From: Chloroflexota bacterium
GTDB lineage: Bacteria; Chloroflexota; UBA6077; FW602-bin22; CADDYW01
Assembly: GCA_021324795.1 (NCBI GenBank)
Contig: JAJPIK010000040.1
Span: forward strand, 1-64,000
DNA: 64,000 bases
Direction: 5' to 3'
In this document: positions 56,012 through 64,000 of the stretch, piece by piece
Position numbering within the stretch: position 1 is the stretch's first letter
Layout of the letters: every line of letters begins with the position of its first letter
Translations under genes and position numbers: made by a program
Notes under the pieces: generated by a model
Databases searched by the model: none
Seen by the model: only the letters and a program-made list of their open reading frames with translations
Told to the model about the DNA's origin: nothing

Positions 56012-57415
56012 CTACCGTCGGCCCGCTGCGAGCACTGGCAGGATTTGCATGGCCGGCCGAGTGGCGCCGGGTTGTTCGCCTCCAACAACAGTTCCCTGGA
56101 GCGACCACGGGCTGGCGCGGTCGATCCGGACGTCGGCAAGGCGCCCGAGCCAGTCGCGTGGATCGTCGAAGAACACGAGCTTGTTTGTTCGCGTACGTCC
56201 TTTCCACTTGCCTTTGTCGATGTCTTCGACCAGTATCTGCTGGGTCGATCCAACCAGAGCTTGGTTGATCTCCAGACTGATGCGTTCCTGGATCTCTTCG
56301 ACCCGGTGCAGTCGGTCTTTCTTTTCGGACTGTGTCAGGAGATCAGCCATTCGGTCACCGGCAACCGTACCCGGGCGCGGTGAATACATCGCGACGTGAA
56401 CTACGTCAAAGCGAATTTCTTCCATGAGATCGAGAGTCCGCTGGAACTGCGCCTCGGTTTCGCCGGGAAAGCCGACGATGATGTCAGTGGCGATGCTGCA
56501 GGTGGGAATGCGCTCGCGGATGTGCGCGACGATCCTTCGATAGACGTCGACGGTGTAGCCGCGCCACATTGCTTTGAGAACATCGTCGTCGCCGGCTTGG
56601 ACCGGGATATTGATGTGCTCGCACACTTTCGGCAGAGTGGCGGCGGCGTCGAGAATTCGCTCGGTGAAGTCACGCGGGTGCGAGGTGAGAAAGCGGATGC
56701 GCTCGAGGCCATCGATCTCGTGGAGGGCGTGTAAGAGATCGCCAAGGTCACATCGCTCTGGACGCAGGTCACGGCCGTAGCGGTCGACGATCTGACCAAG
56801 CAGGGTGATCTCCCGCGCGCCGTCGGCGACGAGGCGTCGAGATTCGGCGACGAGTTCCGGAATCGGCCGGCTCACCTCACGGCCGCGCCGGAAGGGGACA
56901 ATGCAGTATGTGCAACGGCGATTGCATCCAGACATAATGGGCAGCCAGCGCGCCACCGGACGTGGCCGCGTGGCATGAACGATGGCTCCATCCGAGGCGA
57001 CAACCGTTGGCGCTAAGCAACCTTCCGAGGCTACGTCGCCCTGGAGCGCTAGATCGCGATCGGCCATCCGGGCATCGAGCAACTCGAGCAGATTCGCTGG
57101 ATCCGAGGGGGGAAAGAAGACGTCGACGTAGGGGAGACGGCGCTGCAAGCCAGCGATCGTATCGTTGGCGACCATACAGCCGCCGAAGGCGACAATTAAA
57201 TCAGGTCGAGCCAGCTTCAGAGGCCGGAGTGAGCCCACCTTGCTCAAAGCCTTCTCTTCGGCGGCCTGGCGAACGCTGCAGGTATTCAGAACGACCACGT
57301 CAGCTTGCTCAGCGGAGTGAGCTTCTTCGAGGCCTCGATCTTGAAGCGCGCGAGCGATTCGCTCGGAGTCCGCCTCGTTCATCTGGCATCCGACAGTCCA
57401 GACGTAGTACCGCAT
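56012..57415 (-). CDS. miaB: tRNA methylthiotransferase MiaB
   Basis: 467 residues from ATG 57415. A radical-SAM enzyme that adds methylthio groups to i6A37 of tRNA. The N-terminal UPF0004 domain has its three cluster cysteines (VGCQMNEADS; LNTCSVRQAAEEKA; AFGGCMVAND). The radical-SAM motif is SGCNRRCTYCIVPFRRGREV. A TRAM domain (GRTRTNKLVFFDDPRDWLGR) closes the protein. The usual LLGQNVN segment reads LLGQIVDRYG, a small deviation. RimO is less likely given the CQMNEADSE start. Confidence 0.92.
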   Translation of the reverse strand: MRYYVWTVGCQMNEADSERIARALQDRGLEEAHSAEQADVVVLNTCSVRQAAEEKALSKVGSLRPLKLARPDLIVAFGGCMVANDTIAGLQRRLPYVDVFFPPSDPANLLELLDARMADRDLALQGDVASEGCLAPTVVASDGAIVHATRPRPVARWLPIMSGCNRRCTYCIVPFRRGREVSRPIPELVAESRRLVADGAREITLLGQIVDRYGRDLRPERCDLGDLLHALHEIDGLERIRFLTSHPRDFTERILDAAATLPKVCEHINIPVQAGDDDVLKAMWRGYTVDVYRRIVAHIRERIPTCSIATDIIVGFPGETEAQFQRTLDLMEEIRFDVVHVAMYSPRPGTVAGDRMADLLTQSEKKDRLHRVEEIQERISLEINQALVGSTQQILVEDIDKGKWKGRTRTNKLVFFDDPRDWLGRLADVRIDRASPWSLQGTVVGGEQPGATRPAMQILPVLAAGRR

Positions 57416-57456
57416 TGTTCCCCTCGTCGGTTGACGTTTAGCCGGATTATAGAGGG

Positions 57457-58077
57457 CTAATTGTTACTTTCGCAAGCCAGCCGGTGATAGTCTTCCCAGG
57501 TATCAACGTCGAGAAATGGCTGGTCGGAGGTCAGTTCGAGCGTGACGAGTTGATCGCGATGGCGGGCGATGACGTCACGCGCGCCGGTGTCGCCGACGAC
57601 GGTCAAGATCTCAGAATGCAGCTTCTGGTCGAAAATAACCGGGTTGCCGCGTCGACCTTTGTACTGTGGGGCAACGATCAAAGCTCCGGACTCCTCGTAC
57701 AGCCCAATCAACTGATCAATCAAGTGGCTGTCGACGAAAGGCTGATCGGTCAGGAGGATCATCGCAGCCTTGAGATCGCGCGGGATGCTCAACAAGCCGG
57801 TTCGGAGAGAGGTACTTTGGCCTGACTGGTACGAGTGATTGTCCACGATTTCGATGGCTAGGCCGCTTAACGCTGTCCGAACCTCGTCGGCGTGATAGCC
57901 GACGACGACGTGGAGCCGCCCCAAGCGTGATTTCAAGGCTTGCTCGGCCACTTGACGAACCAGCGGCTTACCGTGGAAGTCGAGGAGCTGTTTCGGCTGA
58001 CCGAGGCGCGACGAGGTCCCGGCCGCGAGCAAGATCCCGCCAACCCGGGACTTTGCGGATTCCGTCAGGTCAGTCAT
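57457..58077 (-). CDS. MocA/MobA-like nucleotidyltransferase
   Basis: 206 residues from ATG 58077. The NTP-transferase loop GGILLAAGTSSRLGQPKQLL and DFHGKPLVRQVAEQAL mark the family, with AAMILLTDQPFVDSHLIDQL for the metal site and APQYKGRRGNPVIFDQKLHS later. MocA adds CMP to molybdopterin to make the cytosine dinucleotide cofactor used by CO dehydrogenase and related enzymes. The location 21 nt after an xdhC-like gene in a cox cluster supports that role. Confidence 0.88.
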   Translation of the reverse strand: MTDLTESAKSRVGGILLAAGTSSRLGQPKQLLDFHGKPLVRQVAEQALKSRLGRLHVVVGYHADEVRTALSGLAIEIVDNHSYQSGQSTSLRTGLLSIPRDLKAAMILLTDQPFVDSHLIDQLIGLYEESGALIVAPQYKGRRGNPVIFDQKLHSEILTVVGDTGARDVIARHRDQLVTLELTSDQPFLDVDTWEDYHRLACESNN

Positions 58078-58098
58078 GGCTGTCCTCGCTCGTTCGAT

Positions 58099-58887
58099 TC
58101 AGGATAACGCCGCGTCGATCGCGTCCGGTCGGATTGCATGGCTGACAAACTGGCGGGGCAAATGGCCAATCTGGCCACGCCGAACCGCGACGATTTCGGC
58201 GGCGATGCTCAAGGCGATCTCCTCGGGGGTCCGCGCCCCGAGATTGAGGCCAATCGGAGCATGGATTTTCGCCAGTTGCTCATCGGTCAGTCCCTGGCGT
58301 TTCAGTCGCCCGATGCGATCGGCACTAGTCTTCCGACTGCCAATCGCTCCAATGTAGCGAGCCGGTCGAGCAAGCGCCGATTTGAGCGCGGGCTCGTCGA
58401 ACTTGGGATCGTGGGTCAGAATCGCGATGTAGGTCCGACTGTCGATCCGCATGCGATCGAGCGCTTCATCCGGCCAGGCGATCACTAGCTCGTCGACGTG
58501 GGGAAAGCGCTCCCGTGTTGCGAAGCGCTCGCGCGCGTCGACGACAGTGACCCGGAAGCCAAGCAGCTTCCCAATGTGACCAAGAGCGATCGCGGTGTGA
58601 ACCGCGCCAATCAGGACTAGGTGGGGCGGCCGGGCGTAAACCTCGATAAAGGCTTGAACGTCCTCTCGCAGGTGGATGAGGCCAGATCGATCATCCGCCA
58701 GGTGCTCGTGGCCCAGCTTCGTCGCCGCTTGATCGAGCTCTGCTATGCCGAGTGAGCCAAGGACCCGTCCATCCTCGAATATCGCGATCTTTCGGCCGAG
58801 TGGCTCACCACGGACAATCGTGACGAGGGCAACGGGATCTTCAGACTCGATGATGGATTGGATCTCGGCGTAGCTCAGGCCTGACAC
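58099..58887 (-). CDS. XdhC/CoxF-type molybdenum hydroxylase maturation protein
   Basis: 262 residues from ATG 58887. The C-terminal XdhC Rossmann domain is evident: PPHLVLIGAVHTAIALGHIG, then LGFRVTVVDARERFATRERF, AILTHDPKFDEPALKSAL, YIGAIGSRKTSADRIGRL and IGLNLGARTPEEIALSIAAE. The N-terminal part resembles the XdhC_CoxI domain. XdhC proteins bind the molybdenum cofactor and help sulfurate and insert it. It works next to a separate small XdhC_CoxI-domain protein. Confidence 0.9.
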   Translation of the reverse strand: MSGLSYAEIQSIIESEDPVALVTIVRGEPLGRKIAIFEDGRVLGSLGIAELDQAATKLGHEHLADDRSGLIHLREDVQAFIEVYARPPHLVLIGAVHTAIALGHIGKLLGFRVTVVDARERFATRERFPHVDELVIAWPDEALDRMRIDSRTYIAILTHDPKFDEPALKSALARPARYIGAIGSRKTSADRIGRLKRQGLTDEQLAKIHAPIGLNLGARTPEEIALSIAAEIVAVRRGQIGHLPRQFVSHAIRPDAIDAALS

Positions 58888-58899
58888 GATATTCCCTCG

Positions 58900-59211
58900 T
58901 TAGTTGAGTGGCTCGATGAACACTTCGATGGTCCCGCCGCAGGCGAGACCCACTTCCCAAGCGTCCTCGTCGCTCACTCCATACTTGACCAACTGTGGTC
59001 GATTGGTTTGCAAGACATCGAGCGCGGTCTCGATGACGGCGTTTTCCACGCAGCCACCGCTAACTGAACCAGTCATCTCACCGGCACCGGACACTGCCAT
59101 CTTGGCGCCAACTCCACGCGGAGCCGAGCCAACAACGCTTACCACTGTCGCCAGCGCGACCGGCTTGCCCTCTGCACGCCATCTTTCAATGTCTGGTAAT
59201 AGCTCACGCAT
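58900..59211 (-). CDS. Small XdhC_CoxI-domain protein
   Basis: 103 residues from ATG 59211. It consists only of the N-terminal XdhC_CoxI domain: [40 protein letters not shown] and [13 protein letters not shown], ending with [15 protein letters not shown]. The conserved Cys in SGGCVE and CGG fit cofactor handling. It lies 12 nt before the larger XdhC gene and 6 nt after coxE. The two genes together equal one long XdhC protein. Confidence 0.9.
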   Translation of the reverse strand: MRELLPDIERWRAEGKPVALATVVSVVGSAPRGVGAKMAVSGAGEMTGSVSGGCVENAVIETALDVLQTNRPQLVKYGVSDEDAWEVGLACGGTIEVFIEPLN

Positions 59212-59217
59212 AGAGCA

Positions 59218-60627
59218 TCACCTCTTTCTTTCGCTACTATTCGTCGGTGCGTCCGAGTAGAGAAAAGTTGGCGGCACGTCACTGACGCCCGTCTTGTGCT
59301 TTGGCACGCCAGCCGCGAGTAATTTGTCGCGGAAGGTTCCGTTACTCGGATTTACTGCGGTCTCTCCCGGCTTTTGACGGCGGGTTGGCCGGCGCCCCTC
59401 GATCTTTTCTAGATGGCGACCGAGCGCCTCCAAGCTATCGAGGTTGTGAACTGGCATAAAGTCGTCGACGAAGGGGAGTGCCGCCTGGATCCCCTGAGTC
59501 AACGGTTGGTATGACGGTAACCCAAGCAGCGGGTTGAGCCAGATCAAGCGGTAGCAATTCCGCTGGAGCCGCTCCATTTCGGCGCGGAGTACCGCGATGT
59601 CGCCCCGGTCCCAGCCGTCGCTGATGATCATCACGATCGCACCGCGACCCAGGACGCGCTTGCTCCATGCATAGTTGAATGTGCGGATCGCTTCGCCGAT
59701 GCGGGTACCTCCCGACCAATCCTGGACCGCCTTGCTGACCTCACCGAGAGCGGCGCCGGGGTCGCGAGTTCGGAGCTGACGCGTGATCCGGGTCAGGCGG
59801 GTCGCGAAGACAAATGCCTCGACTCGATCCAAACCGTGCTCGACGGTATGGAGGAACTGCAGCAAGGTTCGACTGTAATGATCCATCGACCCACTGATGT
59901 CACAGATCAGGACCAGTGGTCGCGGGCGGGTCCGCAAGCGTCGATGGGCGAGCGAAAAAACCTCGCCGCCATTCCGTAGGTTTCGGCGAATCGTGCGCCG
60001 AAGATCGAGCTGCCGCCCGAGTTGATGCGCTTCGAAGCGACGGGTACGCCGTCGGGCAATCTTCCAGCGCATCTCGCGCATAAGCTGGCGAGCGCGCTGC
60101 AACTCGGTGGGCGTATAGTTCTCGAAATCCTTGTGGCGCAGGATCTCATCGTAACTGTAAGCGAGCATAACTTTCGTCTGTGGCTCCAACTCTTCGCTGG
60201 GCTCATCGCCGTCGCTCGCCGCGTCCTGGTAGACGATCTGTACGGTCTGGGGAATCGACTCGTCGACGTTCCCCTGGTCGGGAATGCAGTCTTCGACCGG
60301 GTAAAATGATCCAACCGGAGGCAAGAGTTCACGGGCGCGCTGCTCGAGGATCTGCGCGGTACGTGCATTCCAGAAGAGGTCGAACAGCGTGTCGAAGACT
60401 GGCAGGTCTTCGCGCCGGCCGACTAGAATCACCCGCGCAGTGTGATAGACGTCCTCGCGGTTGCCGACATCGATCAGATCGAGCGCTCGGATCAGATCGA
60501 GAATCTGACCGGTCCCAATCGTCATCCCGGCCCGACGTAGTAGCCGGGCAAACAAGACGACGTTCTCCGGTAGATGAGAATAGTCGTGTCCGCTCTCAAT
60601 GACCTCGATCTTCTCCGTCAGTTGCAC
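59218..60627 (-). CDS. coxE: CoxE-like VWA-domain protein
   Basis: 469 residues from start 60627, overlapping coxD by 32 nt. The N-terminal half is helical (ENVVLFARLLRRAGMTIGTG). The von Willebrand A domain has the metal site PLVLICDISGSMDHYSRTLL (D-x-S-x-S type), FVFATRLTRITRQL and IVMIISDGWDRGDIAVLRAE. CoxE acts with the MoxR ATPase CoxD to mature the metal centre of CO dehydrogenase. The Ser/Asn/Lys-rich tail is extra. Confidence 0.92.
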   Translation of the reverse strand: MQLTEKIEVIESGHDYSHLPENVVLFARLLRRAGMTIGTGQILDLIRALDLIDVGNREDVYHTARVILVGRREDLPVFDTLFDLFWNARTAQILEQRARELLPPVGSFYPVEDCIPDQGNVDESIPQTVQIVYQDAASDGDEPSEELEPQTKVMLAYSYDEILRHKDFENYTPTELQRARQLMREMRWKIARRRTRRFEAHQLGRQLDLRRTIRRNLRNGGEVFSLAHRRLRTRPRPLVLICDISGSMDHYSRTLLQFLHTVEHGLDRVEAFVFATRLTRITRQLRTRDPGAALGEVSKAVQDWSGGTRIGEAIRTFNYAWSKRVLGRGAIVMIISDGWDRGDIAVLRAEMERLQRNCYRLIWLNPLLGLPSYQPLTQGIQAALPFVDDFMPVHNLDSLEALGRHLEKIEGRRPTRRQKPGETAVNPSNGTFRDKLLAAGVPKHKTGVSDVPPTFLYSDAPTNSSERKR

Positions 60628-61510
60628 GTGCGAACTCCAGCAGAGAGCCGATGTTACCGGCTCGAATCTTTTGAATGTCGTCCTGATACTTGAGCAGCGT
60701 GCCGAGCGTATCGACGACGAGCTCCTCGTTCAGCGAGACCGCACCAAGGGTTGAAAGAGCACTTGCCCAGTCGAGCGTTTCGGCGACACCGGGGAGCTTA
60801 TAGAGATCCTGACGTCGGAGCTCTTCGACAAAGCGGCAGACTTGGCGGGCCAGGTCCGCCGTGACCTCCGGCCGCTTGGTGGTGACGATCTGAAACTCTT
60901 TCTGGAAGGATGGGTAGTCGATCCAGTGGTAGAGGCAGCGCCGCTTCAGAGCGTCGTGGACCTCGCGGGTACGGTTAGAGGTAATCACGACGACGGGCGG
61001 CTCTTTTGCCCGAATCGTGCCGATCTCGGGCACTGTAATCTGGTAGTCGGAAAGGAGCTCGAGCAGGAATGCTTCGAACTCTTCATCAGCCCGATCAATT
61101 TCGTCGATAAGGAGAACAGGGGCACGTCCGTCCTTTTCCTCAATCGCCTGAAGGAGCGGGCGACGGATCATGAACTCGGGTCCGAAAATCTCGCGCAGCG
61201 CTTCGTTCTGATGAGCGCCGGTCGCTTCCAACAAACGAATGTGAAGTAGCTGGCGACTGTAGTTCCACTCGTAAACGGCCGAGTTCACGTCCAGGCCTTC
61301 ATAACACTGGAGGCGGATTAATTCAGTATCCAGCAGATCGGCAAGCACCTTGGCGATTTCGGTCTTGCCGACTCCCGCTTCGCCTTCCAGAAAGAGTGGC
61401 TTCTGCAGGCGCAAGCTGAGAAAAATAACCGTGGCGAGCCCTCTTTCCGCGACGTAGAGCCGCTCGCGCAAGGAACGCTCAACTTCGGCGATCGAGCCTG
61501 GTACGTTCAC
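60596..61510 (-). CDS. coxD: CoxD-like MoxR AAA+ ATPase
   Basis: 304 residues from start 61510. MoxR-type ATPase: Walker A LFLEGEAGVGKTEIAKVLAD, Walker B APVLLIDEIDRADEEFEAFL, sensor 1 VVVITSNRTREVHDALKRRC and arginine-finger region. In CO oxidisers CoxD helps build the Cu-S-Mo centre after the large subunit has folded. It comes between coxG and coxE. Confidence 0.94.
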   Translation of the reverse strand: MNVPGSIAEVERSLRERLYVAERGLATVIFLSLRLQKPLFLEGEAGVGKTEIAKVLADLLDTELIRLQCYEGLDVNSAVYEWNYSRQLLHIRLLEATGAHQNEALREIFGPEFMIRRPLLQAIEEKDGRAPVLLIDEIDRADEEFEAFLLELLSDYQITVPEIGTIRAKEPPVVVITSNRTREVHDALKRRCLYHWIDYPSFQKEFQIVTTKRPEVTADLARQVCRFVEELRRQDLYKLPGVAETLDWASALSTLGAVSLNEELVVDTLGTLLKYQDDIQKIRAGNIGSLLEFARATDGEDRGH

Positions 61511-61574
61511 ACGATTCTCCGTACGATTGAATCAAGCGATTGGATGATGCGATCAAATAATGCGTGGAATATGC

Positions 61575-62030
61575 TCAGGACACGCTCGGCGCGGACGCTT
61601 CGATCTTTTTCTGCATGCACTCGAAGAACTGATTCATCATCATGCGCGCCGCGGGTAAGAGCACACGCTGGCCGACCCCGGCAATCATCCCGCCCACTTG
61701 AGCGTCTCCATCGACGTCGACGCGCGTGCCTTTCTCCGAGTCACTCAGGCTTACCAGGCCTGTTCCTTTGACGAATCCTGGACCACCTGAGCCTTCGACG
61801 TTCAGGCGATAGCTAGCCGCCTCGTTTTCGTCGGTGATCTGGATGTAGCCGCTGAACGAGCCTCGAATCGCAGCGATGCCGACTTGCAGGCGCGCTAGAT
61901 AGCGCCCGTCCTCTTGCAGCGTCAACGACTGACAACCTGGGATGCACTCTTGGAGTAAATCCGGATTGCGCAGCGCTTGGTAGACGTAAGCACGAGGCGC
62001 CGCGAAATTATACGTTCCTTCGACCTTCAA
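61575..62030 (-). CDS. coxG: CoxG-like SRPBCC-domain protein
   Basis: 151 residues from start 62030. Start-like SRPBCC fold of the CoxG family: VEGTYNFAAPRAYVYQALRN, then PDLLQECIPGCQSLTLQEDG, RYLARLQVGIAAIRGSFSGY and GTRVDVDGDAQVGGMIAGVG. CoxG was reported to help anchor CO dehydrogenase at the membrane and more recently to bind quinones. The short C-terminal stretch contains no membrane helix. Confidence 0.92.
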   Translation of the reverse strand: MKVEGTYNFAAPRAYVYQALRNPDLLQECIPGCQSLTLQEDGRYLARLQVGIAAIRGSFSGYIQITDENEAASYRLNVEGSGGPGFVKGTGLVSLSDSEKGTRVDVDGDAQVGGMIAGVGQRVLLPAARMMMNQFFECMQKKIEASAPSVS

Positions 62031-62455
62031 TGATCTCCCTTTCGTCCAGCCTTGTAGCAGATTTAGATGCTAGGCAAGCCACGTCTCCCAGCCAACGGCT
62101 TTCCGTGGCCCATTCGAGGATCAACATACATATAACACGGTCGCCAGTTGGGATGCCACGACGCGGCGCAAAGCATAAAACATCATTTCTATGATACCCG
62201 TTCGTCGTGCAACGGTAAACCAATAAGGCTAGCTGGAGCTAACGCGGAATTTGCGAGGCGACTCGGGGGCTTGGGCCTTTGCCCCGCGAGTCGGATCTAG
62301 GACCACAGGACCAAGACGGCCACTCGTAGAGATAGGTCGCTGACTCGTCTCGAAGACTGCTCGTCTTGGCCCACAAGTGGTTTGAGCCTGCAATCGAGGG
62401 CACAGTCCGCACTCTACCCCCCAGAGGGAGAGAGAACAGGACGACGGCCATCGCT
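62031..62455. other. 425-nt gap between coxM and coxG
   Basis: No gene is seen. A strong hairpin, CGACTCG-GGGGC (62259-62270) with GCCCC-g-CGAGTCG (62281-62293), and an inverted repeat CCAAGACG (62311-62318)/CGTCTTGG (62362-62369) lie here. They may end transcription of coxM or form a leader for coxG. In many cox clusters coxL follows at this place, but here it is absent. Confidence 0.4.
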
Positions 62456-63325
62456 TTAGCGGCCGGCACGTTCAATCGCGCGACGCAGCGCGCGGACCGT
62501 GAACTCGCTAACCAGGTGGCGGCGATACTCTTCCGAAGCGTGAATGTCGCCGGTCACTTCAATGGATTCCGCGGCGCTCGTGGCTGCCTGACGCAGCACG
62601 GTATCATCAAGTCGTGAGCCAACCAGAGCACTCTCGGCAGCGGCTACCCGTGTCGCCTTGGGCCCAGCCCCGGTGACACCGATTGCTACCTGGGCACAGG
62701 TCCCATTGGCATTCAGACGGACCGCCGCGGCGACCCCGACGATCGCGTAGCGCGAAGCTGGATGAGGGAACTTCTCGTAAGCGACGCCGGTGCCAGCGGC
62801 TGGAATGGGGATGCGTAGTTGAGTTACGACTTCGTCTGATTTGAGCGATGTGGTCAGGAGATCGACAAAGAAGTCGCTAACCTTGATCGTTCGCTGCCCC
62901 TTTGGGCCGGTCGCGACGATCTCACTGTCCAGGGCAAGGATCAGCGCCGGATAATCAGCGGCCGGATCGGCGTGGGCCAGGCTACCCCCGATGGTCCCAC
63001 GATTGCGCACTTGCACGTCGCCGATCAATGCGGCGGTCTCAGAGAGCGCGGGCAAACGTTCCTTGATCAGGCTAGACGACTCGATCTCGTAATGGGTCGT
63101 CAGCGCGCCAATTTCGAGAGTGCCATTTGCCTCGCGAATGTATTTCAGACCGGGAATGCGGGCCAGATCGACCAGGTAACGCGGAGAGGCCAATCGTAGC
63201 TTCATCAAGGGGATCAAGCTGTGACCACCGGCCACTAGCTTCGCATCGTCCGGGTGAGCGCTAAGAAAGTTGATGGCTTCGGCCAGAGAGTTGGGAGCTA
63301 CGTAGTCAAATGCGCTCGGAATCAC
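62456..63325 (-). CDS. coxM: CO dehydrogenase-type FAD-binding subunit (CoxM)
   Basis: 289 residues from start 63325. The medium subunit passes electrons from the 2Fe-2S protein to FAD and then to the electron acceptor. FAD motifs: LVAGGHSLIPLMKLRLASPR and RGTIGGSLAHADPAADYPAL. The C-terminal CO_deh_flav_C domain has AIVGVAAAVRLNANGTCAQV and YRRHLVSEFTVRALRRAIER. The second motif reads SLAHADPAAD rather than NVANGDPGND, a form common also in related hydroxylases, so the substrate is not fixed by this subunit. Confidence 0.92.
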   Translation of the reverse strand: MIPSAFDYVAPNSLAEAINFLSAHPDDAKLVAGGHSLIPLMKLRLASPRYLVDLARIPGLKYIREANGTLEIGALTTHYEIESSSLIKERLPALSETAALIGDVQVRNRGTIGGSLAHADPAADYPALILALDSEIVATGPKGQRTIKVSDFFVDLLTTSLKSDEVVTQLRIPIPAAGTGVAYEKFPHPASRYAIVGVAAAVRLNANGTCAQVAIGVTGAGPKATRVAAAESALVGSRLDDTVLRQAATSAAESIEVTGDIHASEEYRRHLVSEFTVRALRRAIERAGR

Positions 63326-63465
63326 GACTTAACTCCTCCAATGACTGAACCGGGCAAAGCCACGGTCAGATCTAGTCCCGGATGTCGCGGCCGGGCTACT
63401 AGGTGAACACGGTATAGCAACGGCAAGCTCTGCGATCAGGCTTGTCGACCACACGGCGAGAAGTC

Positions 63466-63954
63466 TTAGCGCGCGCCGGCTGGCTCGCCAGACTGCAGCT
63501 TTTTCGCCGCGTACTGAACCGCTTTGACGATATTGTGATAACCGGTGCAGCGACAAAGGTTTCCTTCGAGAGCGTGCCGAATCTCGGCCTCAGTCGGGTT
63601 CGGGTTACGCTCGAGGAGCTGCACGGACATCATGATCATGCCAGGGGTGCAAAATCCACACTGGAGTCCATGCTCTTCCCAGAATCCTTCCTGGACCGGG
63701 TGCAATTGTCCATCCTTGGCCAAGCCTTCGATCGTCGTTATCGACGCACCGTTCGCCTGCACCGCGAACATGGTGCACGACTTCACGGCTTGACCGTCGA
63801 CGAGGACCGTGCAGGCGCCGCACTGGGACGTATCGCAGCCGATGTGGGTGCCGGTCAGGCCAAGGACGTCGCGCAGATAGTGAACGAGGAGAGTGCGAGG
63901 CTCCACGTCGTTTTGATAAGTTTTGCCGTTAACGGTGACCTTCACTTCACTCAC
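63466..63954 (-). CDS. coxS: CO dehydrogenase-type 2Fe-2S subunit (CoxS)
   Basis: 162 residues from GTG 63954 with GGGAGAAG ahead. Two 2Fe-2S clusters: the plant-type N-terminal set [15 protein letters not shown] plus the Cys in [10 protein letters not shown], and the C-terminal set [10 protein letters not shown] with CRCTGYHNI. It carries electrons from the molybdenum subunit to CoxM. The catalytic coxL should lie beyond the right edge of the window or elsewhere. The 140-nt gap to coxM holds no gene. Confidence 0.95.
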   Translation of the reverse strand: MSEVKVTVNGKTYQNDVEPRTLLVHYLRDVLGLTGTHIGCDTSQCGACTVLVDGQAVKSCTMFAVQANGASITTIEGLAKDGQLHPVQEGFWEEHGLQCGFCTPGMIMMSVQLLERNPNPTEAEIRHALEGNLCRCTGYHNIVKAVQYAAKKLQSGEPAGAR

Positions 63955-64000
63955 TGAGATCTTCTCCCATCCTGGTGTGTTTCTTTGTTCCCAGGGGTAC

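Overview
The window reads as chromosomal DNA from an aerobic, high-GC bacterium. The best fit is a Chloroflexota member near Thermomicrobia. That placement is inferred from the gene mix: coenzyme F420 genes (cofD, cofC and a stand-alone FbiB-type nitroreductase), a DUF3090 protein, class 1B speD, sufCBD with a SufR-type regulator, an aerobic CO-dehydrogenase-type cox cluster, CIRCE-controlled groES, many GTG/TTG starts, and Asp-box, NHL and VanW proteins. No rRNA, tRNA, CRISPR array or prophage was seen. A 16S or marker-gene tree would be needed to fix the taxonomy.

Layout. 1-4.4 kb: end of an NHL beta-propeller protein, then a sugar-type ABC importer (Tat lipoprotein binding protein plus two permeases, no ATPase). 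4.4-8.8 kb: rpsF-ssb-rpsR, a membrane-anchored peptidyl-prolyl isomerase, and folP-folK. 8.8-15.8 kb: Asp-box repeat protein, VanW protein, Gfo/Idh/MocA oxidoreductase, a zinc-finger membrane protein and DUF3090. 15.8-21 kb: valS under a T-box leader, speD, ffh. 21-28.3 kb: cofD-cofC-nitroreductase, groES-groEL, coaE, uvrC. 28.5-32.5 kb: a LutB-LutA fusion, an ArsB/NhaD-type transporter and a small ORF ending in a dispersed repeat. 32.5-39.9 kb: sufC-B-D-Rieske-sufS-sufU-DegT-like on the minus strand, divergent from a SufR-like repressor. 39.9-45.6 kb: a CysRS-glycosyltransferase fusion, XapX, an amidohydrolase, grpE and an alpha/beta hydrolase. 45.7-47.2 kb: an IS110-type insertion sequence. 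47.3-51.4 kb: lpd, E2 and larA. 51.7-55.9 kb: L,D-transpeptidase, ftsH, ppa, GNAT. 56-64 kb: miaB and the cox maturation and small-subunit genes; no coxL lies in the window.

The most interesting object is the IS110 element. Its non-coding left end (about 235 nt) carries a 7-nt match to the left target flank (TGCTGAG) and, about 55 nt later, an 8-nt match to the element's own right end (CATAGCAG). Both end in AG, the dinucleotide that flanks the element on both sides. This is the layout expected of a bridge RNA with target and donor guides. The element sits inside a dispersed palindromic repeat, related copies of which occur twice more in the window.

Other notable points: a single-ORF cysteinyl-tRNA synthetase/GT2 glycosyltransferase fusion; an S18 protein with long low-complexity extensions at both ends; a divergent GroEL without a GGM tail behind a CIRCE-controlled groES; a CAAC-N6-GTTT palindrome between sufC and sufR matching the cyanobacterial SufR site type; and a DegT-like PLP protein at the end of the suf operon.
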